Source of the DNA: Mycolicibacterium wolinskyi
Lineage (GTDB): Bacteria; Actinomycetota; Actinomycetes; Mycobacteriales; Mycobacteriaceae
Direction: 5' to 3'
Length of the DNA: 64,000 bases
Assembly (NCBI RefSeq): GCF_002101965.1
Contig: NZ_LQQA01000034.1
Location: forward strand, 1 to 64,000
Shown: piece after piece, positions 41,838 to 50,956 of the stretch
Numbering within the stretch: the first letter of the stretch is position 1
Layout: each line of letters begins with the position of its first letter
The notes under the pieces: model-generated
Database searches by the model: none
What the model saw: only the letters and a program-made list of their open reading frames with translations
What the model was told of the DNA's origin: nothing
Translations under genes and position numbers: made by a program

Positions 41838-43985
41838 CTAGTTGACCGATTCGGCGGGCTGCGGGTACAGCAACTCCAGCTCGCCGAGATTGGCCGCGAC
41901 GGTCACCAGCGGCAGGGCCGCCGATACCGCGAGGCCGTCACCGTCGTTGGCCTCGGCGCGCAACGCCAGCACGAACGTGTCGCCGATCGGCACGAGCGCC
42001 GAAGTGGTGTCCACGCCGGTGAGCCGGTCGCAGATGGCCTTGGCGTGGGTCTCGATCGACTCGCGCGTCGTCTGGTAGACGCCGAGCGGTGGCGGCACGA
42101 CGTCGGCGATGAGCTCGGCCGCCGCCCGTACCCGGGTGGCCCGGTTGGCCGCCCGGACCACCGGCGCGCGCTGGTCGGTGGGCCCGCCGTTCTCCGAAAG
42201 ATACTGGCGCACAGCATCATCCAGCGTCCGCGACGCTTCGAGGCCGGCGTGGCTGAGCGCGATCACCCGGTCGGTGGCCTCCTCGGAGGCACCACGGGTC
42301 ACGCGCAGCACGGCGGCCTTGAGGAATTCCGCGCCGACGGCGCGGGCCTGGTCGATCGCATTCGCCACCGAGGCCTTCGCGCCGCGCGGCCACAGCAGGA
42401 CCGACACCACGATGCCGACGAGGGCGCCCACCACAACGTCCTCCACGCGGATCAAGCCCACCTGCCAACCGGTCGGGGCGATCAGGTTGAAGTTGATCAG
42501 CACCATCATCGTGAACGCGGCCTGCCCGGCGATGAATGACGCGACCTCGGGCACGTACGCCGAACCGAACGCGACGATCGGCAGGAGGATCCAAAGCACC
42601 ACCGGATCCACCCCGACCAGTTCGATGAGCACCGCGCCGAGCACGAATCCGATCGCCGTCCCGGCCACGGCCCGCAACACCCGTGTCCCCGTGGTGAGCG
42701 CGCTGCTCCGTAGCACCGACATCGCGCCGAGCACGACCCAGAAGCCGTGCTCGACCGGAAACACGTGAGTCACGGCGACCGCCAGCGCAAGCCCAAGGCC
42801 CGTGCGCAGACTGTTGCGCAACACCACCGCCCGGGTCGCCAGAAACCCCTTGGCGATGGCCGCGATCGCAACGGTCTCGGGCATCACCCAGTCCGCGGTT
42901 CCCGTCTCGGGCAGGCGCCGGCCGAGCACGCGCGCCCAGACCGGCCGGGCATCGGCCAGGGCGGCGTTGCCGATGACACGCCCGGTCACCGCGATGGTCG
43001 CCGAGATGGTGCGGCGGACGAGCAGCGTGCGACCGACCTCGACGGCGGCCGCGTCGTCGGCGCTGCCGAGGATCGCGGCGATGTCGTCGCGGTAGGTGCC
43101 TTGCGCGACCGTGCGCTGCTCGGCGAGCGCGGCCCACAGGTCCGCTCCCCGCCTTGCGCGTTCGGCGGCGTCGTGGATGCGCAGCACCGCGGCACTGTCG
43201 CGCAGGACGCGCACCGCGGGGTCGCGCATCGCACCAAGCAATTCACCCGTCTCGTCGGTGATCCGGTCGGATATCCAGCCCAGGTCGTCGACCACCCGGA
43301 CCAGGGCGCGGCTTCCCGCGGTGAGGGCGACGGGACGATAGTCAGCGCCGAGGAAGCTGGCGTACAACTCATTCATCGCGCGCGTGACGTCGCGTGCGGA
43401 TGCCTTGCCTTCCAACCGGTCGGCCAGCTTGCGGCAGACGCGGGCCGCGTACCGGCGCAGTTCGTCGTGGTGGCGCGGAGGAAAGAGGAACAGCGCCGCG
43501 GGGACGCAGACCACGAGCGCGATCAGCCAGCCGAGGAGCCGGTCCGGGATGGGCCCGACGGGTGTGCACAGCGGCAGCACGAACAAGAGCAGGGTTGCGC
43601 GCTGACCGGCGGCGACGATCTCGCTGAGTACCCCGGAGAACGCCACGACCACACCGATGACGAACATCGACAGCACGCTCAACCAGACGTGCGGCGCGAT
43701 CAGGGTGCCCAACACGATCAGCACGGCCCCGTTGAACGCCAAGCCGCAGTACGCGAGCGCGCGGGCCGGCCGGTTGCCTGGGAAGTCCGCAGTGATCAGC
43801 AGCGAAACCGCGCCGAAGATACTGAACAACGGGGTCTGGGACCCGGCGCCGACGGCGAAGGCGATCGCGGCCGCGATCGGCAACACGATGCCCGCGCGCG
43901 CCGCGCGTCGCAGCGCGTCGTACTCGGGGTCGCGATCCCGCAGCCGGTCTGCTGCCCGGTGCCACATGTCGGCCGGGGTCAGCAT
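41838..43985 (-). CDS. FUSC-family membrane protein (aromatic acid exporter-like)
   Basis: A 715-residue integral membrane protein. Two blocks of about six transmembrane helices (about 28-170 and 395-530) are each followed by a cytosolic helical region, the YccS/FUSC arrangement. The family exports aromatic and other acids such as fusaric acid; the substrate here is unknown. ATG 43985 begins MLTPADMWHRAADRL. The leftward TetR gene lies just upstream (21-nt gap) and may control it. Confidence 0.9.
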   Translation of the reverse strand: MLTPADMWHRAADRLRDRDPEYDALRRAARAGIVLPIAAAIAFAVGAGSQTPLFSIFGAVSLLITADFPGNRPARALAYCGLAFNGAVLIVLGTLIAPHVWLSVLSMFVIGVVVAFSGVLSEIVAAGQRATLLLFVLPLCTPVGPIPDRLLGWLIALVVCVPAALFLFPPRHHDELRRYAARVCRKLADRLEGKASARDVTRAMNELYASFLGADYRPVALTAGSRALVRVVDDLGWISDRITDETGELLGAMRDPAVRVLRDSAAVLRIHDAAERARRGADLWAALAEQRTVAQGTYRDDIAAILGSADDAAAVEVGRTLLVRRTISATIAVTGRVIGNAALADARPVWARVLGRRLPETGTADWVMPETVAIAAIAKGFLATRAVVLRNSLRTGLGLALAVAVTHVFPVEHGFWVVLGAMSVLRSSALTTGTRVLRAVAGTAIGFVLGAVLIELVGVDPVVLWILLPIVAFGSAYVPEVASFIAGQAAFTMMVLINFNLIAPTGWQVGLIRVEDVVVGALVGIVVSVLLWPRGAKASVANAIDQARAVGAEFLKAAVLRVTRGASEEATDRVIALSHAGLEASRTLDDAVRQYLSENGGPTDQRAPVVRAANRATRVRAAAELIADVVPPPLGVYQTTRESIETHAKAICDRLTGVDTTSALVPIGDTFVLALRAEANDGDGLAVSAALPLVTVAANLGELELLYPQPAESVN

Positions 43986-44006
43986 GAGACTCGATCGTAG
44001 GCGTCT

Positions 44007-44573
44007 CTAGCTGGTTTCCGGTGTCGGAGTGAAGCGGCCCGACTCCAGCGCGTCGCGCAACTGGAACGAAATCCACTTCAGTGCCTCGGTGTCGCGCGGC
44101 AGCGTGCTCTGCTCGTAACCGACGATCAGGTAGACACCCCATGCCGCGAAATAACGGGCGTTGAGATCGTCACCGATGATCTCGCGCGCCGACTCGTAGA
44201 TGATGTCGAACCGCAGTTGATCGACGACGGCCTGAACGGTGTAGACGTCCGGGTCGAGCGAACTCCAGACCCGGATCGCCGCCTCGGCGCCGTGCGGCAG
44301 CGCGAGCGCCTCCTCGATGAGGGTTTCGATGCGCCGGTGCGGATCGGGGTCGGCGCGCACGGCCTCCACAACCCGCAGTGTCCGCGCCTGCCGCCAGTGT
44401 GCGATGAGCTCTTTGGTGTACGCGGACCAGTTGGGGAAGTAGTGGTAGAACGACCCGGTTGTGACGCCAAGCCGGTTACACACTTCGGCGAGTTTCAGGC
44501 CGCCGTAGCCCAGATCGGACAACACGTCCAGACCGGTGTCGAAGTACGACTCCCGTGAAACGACGCCTGCCAT
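44007..44573 (-). CDS. TetR-family regulator
   Basis: A 188-residue regulator. The N-terminal helix-turn-helix (about 8-55) contains LAEVCNRLGVTTGSFYHYFPNW; the rest is a ligand domain. The start at ATG 44573 gives a normal TetR N-terminus; the frame is open to 44768 but that part is a shadow of the divergent regulator. It is followed 21 nt later by the FUSC transporter gene, its likely target. Confidence 0.9.
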   Translation of the reverse strand: MAGVVSRESYFDTGLDVLSDLGYGGLKLAEVCNRLGVTTGSFYHYFPNWSAYTKELIAHWRQARTLRVVEAVRADPDPHRRIETLIEEALALPHGAEAAIRVWSSLDPDVYTVQAVVDQLRFDIIYESAREIIGDDLNARYFAAWGVYLIVGYEQSTLPRDTEALKWISFQLRDALESGRFTPTPETS

Positions 44574-44697
44574 CCAGGTCACCCTAGTTCGTCGGTCAAG
44601 CCTCAATTTCCGGGGGTATTTGCTGGCAAATCCGCGCGCGAAACTCCGAATAGACACTCTGTGCGAGCGCCGAGGTGACGTGTGGCACAATTTGACC

Positions 44698-45333
44698 GTG
44701 GCGCACATTGCGAGCCGAGGACCGGGTCGTCCTCCGGCAGCTAAGGCAGCGGAGACACGCGAGCGCATATTGCATGCGGCGCGCGAGGTGTTCAGCGAAC
44801 TCGGCTATGACGCCGCAACATTCCAGGCGATCGCGATCAGAGCCGATCTCACCAGGCCTGCGATCAACCACTATTTCGGTAGCAAACGCGTGTTGTACCG
44901 CGAGGTGGTCGAACAGACGAATACGACCGTGATTGCCGCGGGCATCGCCCGAGCGCGGGAAGCCACCACACTTCTCGGCAGGCTCTCGGCATTCTTCGCA
45001 GCCGCGATGGACGCCGAATCGGCGGATCGGTCGGCGGCCGCGTTCCTGGTCACCTCGGTGCTGGAGTCGCAGCGTCATCCCGAGCTCGTGTCCGAAGAGC
45101 ACGACGCGCTCAAGAATTCGCGTGAGTTCGTGGAGTGGGCCGTCAACGACGCGATCGAGCGCGGCGAACTCAATACCGACACCGACATCCCGGCGATCGT
45201 CGAAATGCTGGTCGCGGTGATGTGGGGCATGGGGTTTTACGCGGGGTATGTCGGCAGACAGGGCGAACTCGGCATCATCGTCGACAAGTTCGAAATGCTC
45301 ATGGCCAACAAGCTCTGGCAACTTCGCGATTGA
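44698..45333 (+). CDS. TetR-family regulator
   Basis: A 211-residue regulator from GTG 44698. An N-terminal basic arm (SRGPGRPPAAKAAETRERIL) leads into the helix-turn-helix (FQAIAIRADLTRPAINHYFGSK), and a helical ligand domain follows. CACAAT lies 6-7 nt before the GTG, so the message could be leaderless. It is 60 nt upstream of the methyltransferase genes and is the best candidate to bind the palindrome at 45375-45393. Confidence 0.9.
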   Translation: MAHIASRGPGRPPAAKAAETRERILHAAREVFSELGYDAATFQAIAIRADLTRPAINHYFGSKRVLYREVVEQTNTTVIAAGIARAREATTLLGRLSAFFAAAMDAESADRSAAAFLVTSVLESQRHPELVSEEHDALKNSREFVEWAVNDAIERGELNTDTDIPAIVEMLVAVMWGMGFYAGYVGRQGELGIIVDKFEMLMANKLWQLRD

Positions 45334-45338
45334 GTGGG

Positions 45339-45353
45339 GGCGTGACGCACGCC
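45339..45353 (+). other. Hairpin after the TetR gene
   Basis: GGCGTG-acg-CACGCC, 6 nt after the regulator's stop and 22 nt before the operator palindrome. No T-run. It may end the regulator's message. Confidence 0.4.
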
Positions 45354-45374
45354 ACCCAATAGCCTGGCTAAGTT

Positions 45375-45393
45375 TTAGTAGCATTGCTACTAA
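45375..45393. promoter_or_regulatory. Perfect operator palindrome at the methyltransferase start
   Basis: TTAGTAGC-att-GCTACTAA, an 8+3+8 perfect inverted repeat touching ATG 45394. TAGCAT (45379-45384) within it is a plausible -10, which would put transcription start at or near the ATG. A repressor bound here would cover the -10 and start. The size and symmetry suit a TetR dimer. Confidence 0.75.
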
Positions 45394-46356
45394 ATGACTG
45401 ATCTGAGCGAAGCGCAGTCCGTACGGGCTGCCGGGGACAGCTGGGACATCACCGAGAGCGTTGGGGCAACTGCGCTGGGCGTCGCGGCGTCGCGCGCCGC
45501 CGAGACCGCACAACCCGACCCGCTGATCCGCGACGAGTTCGCGTTCCTGCTGGTGTCGGCGGCGGGCCCGGCCTGGGCCCAGCTCGCGAGCAGCGACCCA
45601 TACTGGATCGGCGACGACGAGGACGCGCGTCGTATCCACGAGATGGTGCGCAACTATCAGGCCGTGCGGACGCATTATTTCGACGATTATTTCGCCGAGG
45701 TCGCGCACGCCGGGATCCGGCAGGTCGTGATTCTGGCCGCCGGCCTCGATTCGCGGGCATACCGGCTGGACTGGCCAGCGGGCACGACGGTGTTCGAGAT
45801 CGACCAGCCGAAGGTGCTGCAGTACAAGACCGCAACGCTCGATGCGCACGGCGCCGTCGCCCGGTCGCGCTACGTTGCGGTTCCCGTCGATCTGCGCGAC
45901 GACTGGCCCGCGGCCCTCATCGAGAACGGGTTCGACCCGCTACAGCCCACGGCCTGGCTCGCGGAAGGACTACTGCCGTACCTGCCGGCCGATGCCCAGG
46001 ACCGGCTCTTCGAATTGGTCGGCGCGCACAGTGCACCCGGAAGCCGGATCGCCGTCGAGGCTTTCAATCTCGATCCCGAGCGCTACACCGAGGAGCGGCG
46101 TGCCGAGCGCCGAGCTCGTGGCGCGCACATGTGCACCCAACTCGATCTCGACATCGACGTCGACTCCCTGATGTACGCCGATGCCGACCGGGCCGACGCG
46201 GCCGAATGGCTGGCCGCACACGGCTGGGAGGTCGACGCGGTGGCAAGCATTGACGAGATGGCCCGGCTGGGCCGACCGGCCCGAGAAGCCGACCTGGCTG
46301 AACTCGGCATGGACAGCGTGCTGCTGCGCGCTCGACTGGACGGAGAAACGCGATGA
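45394..46356 (+). CDS. SAM-dependent methyltransferase (TIGR00027/LCM-like family), copy 1
   Basis: A 320-residue methyltransferase of a family greatly expanded in mycobacteria. The SAM motif is VVILAAGLDSRAYRLDWP (111-128) with the acidic loop FEIDQPK (134-140); LAEGLLPYLP is the post-motif. No Shine-Dalgarno: the gene appears leaderless behind the palindrome. The methyl acceptor is unknown. Its stop overlaps the start of a close paralogue (ATGA). Confidence 0.92.
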   Translation: MTDLSEAQSVRAAGDSWDITESVGATALGVAASRAAETAQPDPLIRDEFAFLLVSAAGPAWAQLASSDPYWIGDDEDARRIHEMVRNYQAVRTHYFDDYFAEVAHAGIRQVVILAAGLDSRAYRLDWPAGTTVFEIDQPKVLQYKTATLDAHGAVARSRYVAVPVDLRDDWPAALIENGFDPLQPTAWLAEGLLPYLPADAQDRLFELVGAHSAPGSRIAVEAFNLDPERYTEERRAERRARGAHMCTQLDLDIDVDSLMYADADRADAAEWLAAHGWEVDAVASIDEMARLGRPAREADLAELGMDSVLLRARLDGETR

Positions 46357-47288
46357 GCTCACTGCGCACTCATGACGACACCTGGGACATCGCCACGAGC
46401 GTGGGAGCGACGGCCGTCATGGTCGCGGCCGCGCGTGCCGGTGAAACCGCGCGCGACGACGCGCTGATCAACGATCCGTACGCGAAGATCCTGGTCGCCG
46501 GTGCCGGTACGGGTGTGTGGGAGTCGTTGCTGGACGCCGAATTCGCCAGCAAGATCGAGGACGCCGACCCGGAGGCCGCGGCGATCTTCGAGCACATGGG
46601 CAACTATCAGGCGGTCCGCACCCACTTCTTCGACGACTACTTCGCCAAGGCGGTCGACGCCGGAATCCGCCAGATCGTGATCCTGGCGTCGGGCCTCGAT
46701 TCCCGCGCGTACCGGCTGGACTGGCCCGCGGGCACCACGGTGTACGAGATCGACCAGCCGAAGGTGCTGGAGTACAAGGCCGCCACGCTGGCCGAGCATG
46801 GGGTGCAGCCGGCCGCTCAGCGCCGCGAGGTCCCGGTGGACCTGCGGTTCGATTGGCCGAAGGCATTGCGGGACGCGGGTTTTGACGACAGCAAGCCCAC
46901 CGCGTGGCTGGCCGAGGGCCTGTTGATGTACCTGCCTGCCGACGCCCAGGATCGGCTGTTCGAGCTCGTGACGGAGTTGTCGGCGCCGGCCAGCCGCATC
47001 GCTGCGGAAACCGCGGGCGTCAGCTCCAGTGAGCGCCGCGAGGAGATGCGGGAGCGCTTCCAGAAGTTCGCCGACCAGTTCAACCTGGGTTCGGCACTCG
47101 ACATTCAGGAACTCATCTACGAGGACCCGGACCGCGCCGATGTCGCGGACTGGCTCAACGCTCACGGCTGGCAGGCGCAAGGGCAGCACTCGCTGGACGA
47201 GATGAGCAGGCTCGACCGTCTCGTCGAGATGACGCAGGAGCACGACCGCAACGCGTTCTCGACGTTCGTCACCGCCGAAAAGCGCTGA
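46353..47288 (+). CDS. SAM-dependent methyltransferase (TIGR00027/LCM-like family), copy 2
   Basis: A 311-residue paralogue of the preceding gene. It shares NYQAVRTHxFDDYF, GLDSRAYRLDWPAGTTV, EIDQPKVL and LPADAQDRLFELV almost exactly, so the pair arose by tandem duplication. ATG 46353 overlaps the previous stop, so the pair is one coupled transcript under the palindrome. A textbook terminator follows. Confidence 0.92.
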   Translation: MSSLRTHDDTWDIATSVGATAVMVAAARAGETARDDALINDPYAKILVAGAGTGVWESLLDAEFASKIEDADPEAAAIFEHMGNYQAVRTHFFDDYFAKAVDAGIRQIVILASGLDSRAYRLDWPAGTTVYEIDQPKVLEYKAATLAEHGVQPAAQRREVPVDLRFDWPKALRDAGFDDSKPTAWLAEGLLMYLPADAQDRLFELVTELSAPASRIAAETAGVSSSERREEMRERFQKFADQFNLGSALDIQELIYEDPDRADVADWLNAHGWQAQGQHSLDEMSRLDRLVEMTQEHDRNAFSTFVTAEKR

Positions 47289-47295
47289 TCCACAA

Positions 47296-47327
47296 CAAAA
47301 AGGGCGCCCCGATCGGGGCGCCCTTTT
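47296..47327. terminator. Rho-independent bidirectional terminator
   Basis: A-run 47297-47301, perfect 22-bp palindrome GGGCGCCCCGA/TCGGGGCGCCC (47302-47323), T-run 47324-47327. It lies between the convergent methyltransferase and small secreted protein genes and works on both strands. Confidence 0.9.
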
Positions 47328-47345
47328 GCGTTCGGTGATGGCGTG

Positions 47346-47513
47346 TCAGCGGCCGTTGCCGAAAACCGGGGCGGTCTGGCTGACGGTGGCGCGCTGCTGG
47401 GTGTCCTGCACCCAGTCGTGGTGGCCGATGTCGGCCGACGCCGGTCCGGCGAGGCCGAGCACTGCTGCTGCCAGTCCGCTGGCGACCATTGCGGTGAATC
47501 CGAGCTTCTTCAT
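47346..47513 (-). CDS. Small secreted protein
   Basis: A 55-residue precursor. MKKLGFTAMVASGLAAAVLG then LAGPASA is a clear Sec signal peptide. The mature peptide is only about 28 residues (DIGHHDWVQDTQQRATV...). ATG 47513 has GGAAGGGG upstream. Function unknown; tiny exported peptides of this type are common in mycobacteria. The upstream region carries a possible ECF-type promoter. Confidence 0.8.
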   Translation of the reverse strand: MKKLGFTAMVASGLAAAVLGLAGPASADIGHHDWVQDTQQRATVSQTAPVFGNGR

Positions 47514-47550
47514 TTTCGTGTCCCCTTCCGTACTCTTTTCTTGACTCATT

Positions 47551-47593
47551 CAACTTAAGAAGGGCGGTGTTAATTCCACGTGACGTGTGACGT
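47551..47593 (-). promoter_or_regulatory. Candidate ECF-type promoter of the small secreted protein and nearby tandem repeat
   Basis: On the minus strand GGAATT (47577-47572) and GTTG (47554-47551) are spaced 17 bp, resembling the GGAA-type -35 and GTT -10 of mycobacterial SigE/SigH-like promoters. Next to it is a tandem repeat GTGACGT-GTGACGT (47580-47593), which could serve the rightward SDR gene. Weak evidence. Confidence 0.3.
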
Positions 47594-47703
47594 CGCTTAC
47601 GGAGCCGACCCGGTGCATCGCCGCCGATGGGTCCGCCGTATACAGGGATGGAAAGCCACGCAGCTGTGACAGCCATTACGGCCCGTCGGAGGAGAGGAAT
47701 CCC

Positions 47704-48570
47704 ATGCCAGGAGTGCAGGACCGCGTCGTCGTCGTCACCGGAGCCGGTGGTGGTCTCGGACGTGAATATGCCCTGACGTTGGCCCGTGAGGGCGCCAGCG
47801 TCGTCGTCAACGATCTCGGCGGCGCCCGCGACGGCACCGGCGCCGGCCACAACATGGCCGATCAGGTGGTCAACGAGATCAAGGAAGCCGGCGGCCGGGC
47901 CGTCGCCAACTACGACAGCGTCGCCGAGCCCGAGGGCGCCGAGAACATCATCAAGACCGCGATCGACGAGTTCGGCAAGGTCGACGGCGTCGTCAGCAAC
48001 GCGGGCATCCTGCGCGACGGCACGTTCCACAAGATGACGTTCGAGAACTGGGACGCCGTGCTCAAGGTGCATCTGTACGGCGGCTACAACGTCATCCGCG
48101 CGGCCTGGCCGCACTTCCGTGAGCAGAGCTTCGGCCGCGTCGTCGTCGCGACGTCCACGAGCGGTCTGTTCGGCAACTTCGGCCAGGCCAACTACGGCGC
48201 CGCCAAGCTCGGCCTGGTCGGCCTCATCAACACGCTGGCCCAGGAAGGCGCCAAGTACAACATCAAGACCAACGCGGTCGCCCCGATCGCGGCTACTCGC
48301 ATGACGCAGGACATCCTGCCTCCCGAGGTGTTCGAGAAGCTCACGCCCGAGTACGTCGCACCGGTGGTCGCCTACCTGATGACCGAGGAACTGCAGGACA
48401 CCGATTCGGTCTTCATCGTCGGCGGCGGCAAGGTTCAGCGCACGGCACTGTTCCAGAACGAAGGCGTCACCTTCTCCGACGGCGTGCCGTCGGTCGACGA
48501 TGTCGCCGCCAAGTGGGGCGAGATCACCGACCTGTCCGCGGCCCAGCAGGCAAGCTTCAAGCTGGGATGA
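47704..48570 (+). CDS. SDR-family dehydrogenase (3-hydroxyacyl-CoA dehydrogenase-like)
   Basis: A 288-residue short-chain dehydrogenase. Cofactor motif TGAGGGLG is at 12-19; catalytic Ser151, Tyr164 and Lys168 (YGAAK) are present. The opening and length resemble the (3R)-hydroxyacyl-CoA dehydrogenase part of MFE-2/17-beta-HSD4-type proteins, suggesting fatty-acid or sterol side-chain oxidation. GGAGGAGAGG precedes ATG 47704. Its stop overlaps the next gene (ATGA). Confidence 0.9.
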   Translation: MPGVQDRVVVVTGAGGGLGREYALTLAREGASVVVNDLGGARDGTGAGHNMADQVVNEIKEAGGRAVANYDSVAEPEGAENIIKTAIDEFGKVDGVVSNAGILRDGTFHKMTFENWDAVLKVHLYGGYNVIRAAWPHFREQSFGRVVVATSTSGLFGNFGQANYGAAKLGLVGLINTLAQEGAKYNIKTNAVAPIAATRMTQDILPPEVFEKLTPEYVAPVVAYLMTEELQDTDSVFIVGGGKVQRTALFQNEGVTFSDGVPSVDDVAAKWGEITDLSAAQQASFKLG

Positions 48571-49529
48571 AAGCGCTTGTAGCGCAGGCACTTACCGGCA
48601 CCGCCGGGCTGGCGTACGCCGACGTCCCCGAACCCGAGTCGCATGACGCGGTGATCGTGGACGTCGGCGCCGCCGGCGTCTGCTTCCCGGATCTGCTGTT
48701 GTTGCGCGGTGAGTACCAGCTGCGGCTGGAACCGCCGTTCATCCCGGGCATGGAAGTGGCCGGGACGGTGCGATCGGCGCCCGAGGGGTCGGGCTTCACG
48801 CCGGGCCAGCGGGTGTCGGCGTTCACGATGCTCGGCGGCTACGCCGAGCAGGTCGCGGTCAACCCGTCCGGCGTGATTCCGACGCCGGACGGTCTCGACG
48901 ACGGGGCTGCGGCCTCACTGCTCGGCAACTACTACACGATGCAGTTCGCGTTGGCCCGCCGTGGCGCGCTGCAGCCGGGCGAGACCGTGCTGGTGCTCGG
49001 CGCGGCAGGCGGGATCGGTACGGCCTCGATACAGCTCGCCAAGGCGCTGGGCGCACGCGTCATCGCGATGGTGCACCGGCCGGGCGCCGAGGAGTTCGTC
49101 TCGGGGCTCGGTGCCGACGTGGTGTTGCCGCTGACCGACGGTTGGCGCCAGGCCGTGCTCGATGCCACCGACGGCCGCGGTGTCGACATGGTCGTGGACC
49201 CGATCGGCGGCGAGGCGTTCGACGACGCCGTTCGTGTCTTGGCCACCGAGGGCCGGTTGTTGGTCATCGGGTTCGCCGCCGGAGGCATCCCGACCGTCAA
49301 GGTGAACCGGCTGCTGCTGCGCAACGTCAGCGTCGTCGGCGTCGGCTGGGGCGAGTTCGTCAACCGCACGCCCGGCGCACAGGCCGACGTCGGCGCCCAG
49401 CTCGGCAAGTTGGTGGCCGACGGGCTTCGGCCCCCGCCGCCCGTGCGCTACCCGCTGTCCGACGGGGTGGCCGCGCTCGACGCCCTGGCCGGCGGGCAGG
49501 TGCGCGGCAAGCTGGTCCTGGAGCCGTAA
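48567..49529 (+). CDS. NADPH:quinone oxidoreductase-like (MDR family)
   Basis: A 320-residue zinc-free medium-chain reductase. The N-terminal GroES-like domain (PGMEVAGTV) is followed by a Rossmann fold with LGAAGGIGTASIQLAKALGA (about 148-167). The family reduces quinones or enones with NADPH. ATG 48567 overlaps the SDR stop, so both likely act in one pathway. The next gene begins in its stop codon (TAATG). Confidence 0.92.
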   Translation: MKALVAQALTGTAGLAYADVPEPESHDAVIVDVGAAGVCFPDLLLLRGEYQLRLEPPFIPGMEVAGTVRSAPEGSGFTPGQRVSAFTMLGGYAEQVAVNPSGVIPTPDGLDDGAAASLLGNYYTMQFALARRGALQPGETVLVLGAAGGIGTASIQLAKALGARVIAMVHRPGAEEFVSGLGADVVLPLTDGWRQAVLDATDGRGVDMVVDPIGGEAFDDAVRVLATEGRLLVIGFAAGGIPTVKVNRLLLRNVSVVGVGWGEFVNRTPGAQADVGAQLGKLVADGLRPPPPVRYPLSDGVAALDALAGGQVRGKLVLEP

Positions 49530-50224
49530 TGAAGGCCCTGGCGTTCGACGTGTTCGGGACCGTCGTCGACTGGCGGTCCTCGATCATCGCCGAGCTCGAA
49601 ACGTTCGGTAAAAGTCAAGGGCTGCAACGGGATTGGCCTGCCTTCGCCGACAGCTGGCGGGCCGGCTACGCCCCGGCGATGGACCGCGTGCGCCGCGGCG
49701 AGCTGCCGTGGACCAGGATCGACGATCTGCACCGCGCGATCCTGGTCGACCTGCTCGACGGCGCGGGCATCCGAATCGCCGACGGCGAGATCGATCACCT
49801 CAACCGAGCCTGGCATCGGCTCGACCCGTGGCCGGACTCGGTGGCAGGTCTCACTCGGCTCAAGGAACGCTTCGTCATCACCACGCTGTCCAACGGCAAC
49901 GTGTCGCTGCTGACCAACATGGCCAAACATGCGGGACTGCCATGGGATTGCGTGATCTCGGCGGAGTTGTTCCGGCATTACAAGCCCGACCCCGAGGCAT
50001 ACCTGGGGTGTGCCGAACTGCTCGACGTCGCACCGCACGAGCTGACGTTGGTCGCGGCTCACCCCTCCGACCTCCGCGCGGCGCGCGCGGCGGGCCTCGG
50101 AACCGCGTATGTCGCGCGGCCGCTCGAGTTCGGGCCCGGCCGCGCGCCGCATTCGGTCGCGCAAGGTGAGTTCGACATCGTCGCGACGGATTTTGGCGAC
50201 CTCGCCGACCAGCTCGGTGCGTAG
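49529..50224 (+). CDS. HAD-type hydrolase, (S)-2-haloacid dehalogenase type
   Basis: A 231-residue HAD protein. The nucleophile is Asp7 in FDVFGTVVDW; motif II is TTLSNGN and motif III HYKPDPEAY. These signatures match type II haloacid dehalogenases, though many such proteins are general phosphatases. It shares one base with the preceding stop, extending the SDR-MDR run. Confidence 0.9.
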   Translation: MKALAFDVFGTVVDWRSSIIAELETFGKSQGLQRDWPAFADSWRAGYAPAMDRVRRGELPWTRIDDLHRAILVDLLDGAGIRIADGEIDHLNRAWHRLDPWPDSVAGLTRLKERFVITTLSNGNVSLLTNMAKHAGLPWDCVISAELFRHYKPDPEAYLGCAELLDVAPHELTLVAAHPSDLRAARAAGLGTAYVARPLEFGPGRAPHSVAQGEFDIVATDFGDLADQLGA

Positions 50225-50233
50225 CGTAGAACC

Positions 50234-50956
50234 ATGGACACCGCTTCGAGCCAGGCCTTGCGCAAGGCGCTCGATCTGCTGATCGATCCGCCGGCCGAAC
50301 CCGATCTCAGCCACGGCTATCTCGATCTGCTCGGAACGGGCAGTGACGCCCCGAAGAACACGGGTTTCATCCAGAAAGCGTGGGCATCGCCACTCGGTTC
50401 GATGCTCTATGACCAAGCCCAGTTGCTGAACCGCCGGATCGTGGCGGCATCGCGGCCGCCCATCGACTGGTTGAACATTCCCAGCGGCGGCACCGCACTC
50501 GATGTCGGCAGCGGGCCAGGCAACATCACCGCGGCGTTGGCGCGGGCGGCCGGCCTGGACGGCGTGGCCCTGGGCGTCGACATCTCCGAACCGATGCTGG
50601 CACGTGCTGTCGAAGCGGAGGCCGGGCGCCAGGTCGCCTTTCTGCGGGCCGATGCGCAGCGGCTGCCGTTCCGCGACGAGAGCTTCGACGCGGTCGTCTC
50701 GCTCGCGGTGCTGCAGCTGATTCCCGATCCCGTCGCGGCGCTGTCGGAGATGGCTCGCGTATTGCGGCCGGGCAGGCGCATGGCGGTCATGGTGCCGACG
50801 GCCGGGCACGGCGCGGCGTTGCGGTTCTTGTCGAGGGGCGGCGCGCGGCTGTTCGCCGAAGACGAGCTCGGGGATGTGTTCGAAGATCTCGGCCTGGTCG
50901 GCGTACGGACCAAGACCCATGGGTTCATCCAGTGGGTCCGCGGGGCCAAGCCGTGA
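50234..50956 (+). CDS. Class I SAM-dependent methyltransferase
   Basis: A 240-residue methyltransferase with motif I LDVGSGPGN (about 90-98), motif II RADAQRLPFRDESFDAV and the UbiE-like ending EMARVLRPGRRM. The substrate is not apparent. It starts 9 nt after the HAD gene and overlaps the next gene (GTGA). Confidence 0.9.
   Translation: MDTASSQALRKALDLLIDPPAEPDLSHGYLDLLGTGSDAPKNTGFIQKAWASPLGSMLYDQAQLLNRRIVAASRPPIDWLNIPSGGTALDVGSGPGNITAALARAAGLDGVALGVDISEPMLARAVEAEAGRQVAFLRADAQRLPFRDESFDAVVSLAVLQLIPDPVAALSEMARVLRPGRRMAVMVPTAGHGAALRFLSRGGARLFAEDELGDVFEDLGLVGVRTKTHGFIQWVRGAKP

Noticed and set aside
42747..44000. 417-codon plus-strand frame over the FUSC gene
   Set aside because: Arg/His/Gln-rich antisense shadow; the minus strand has clear membrane helices.
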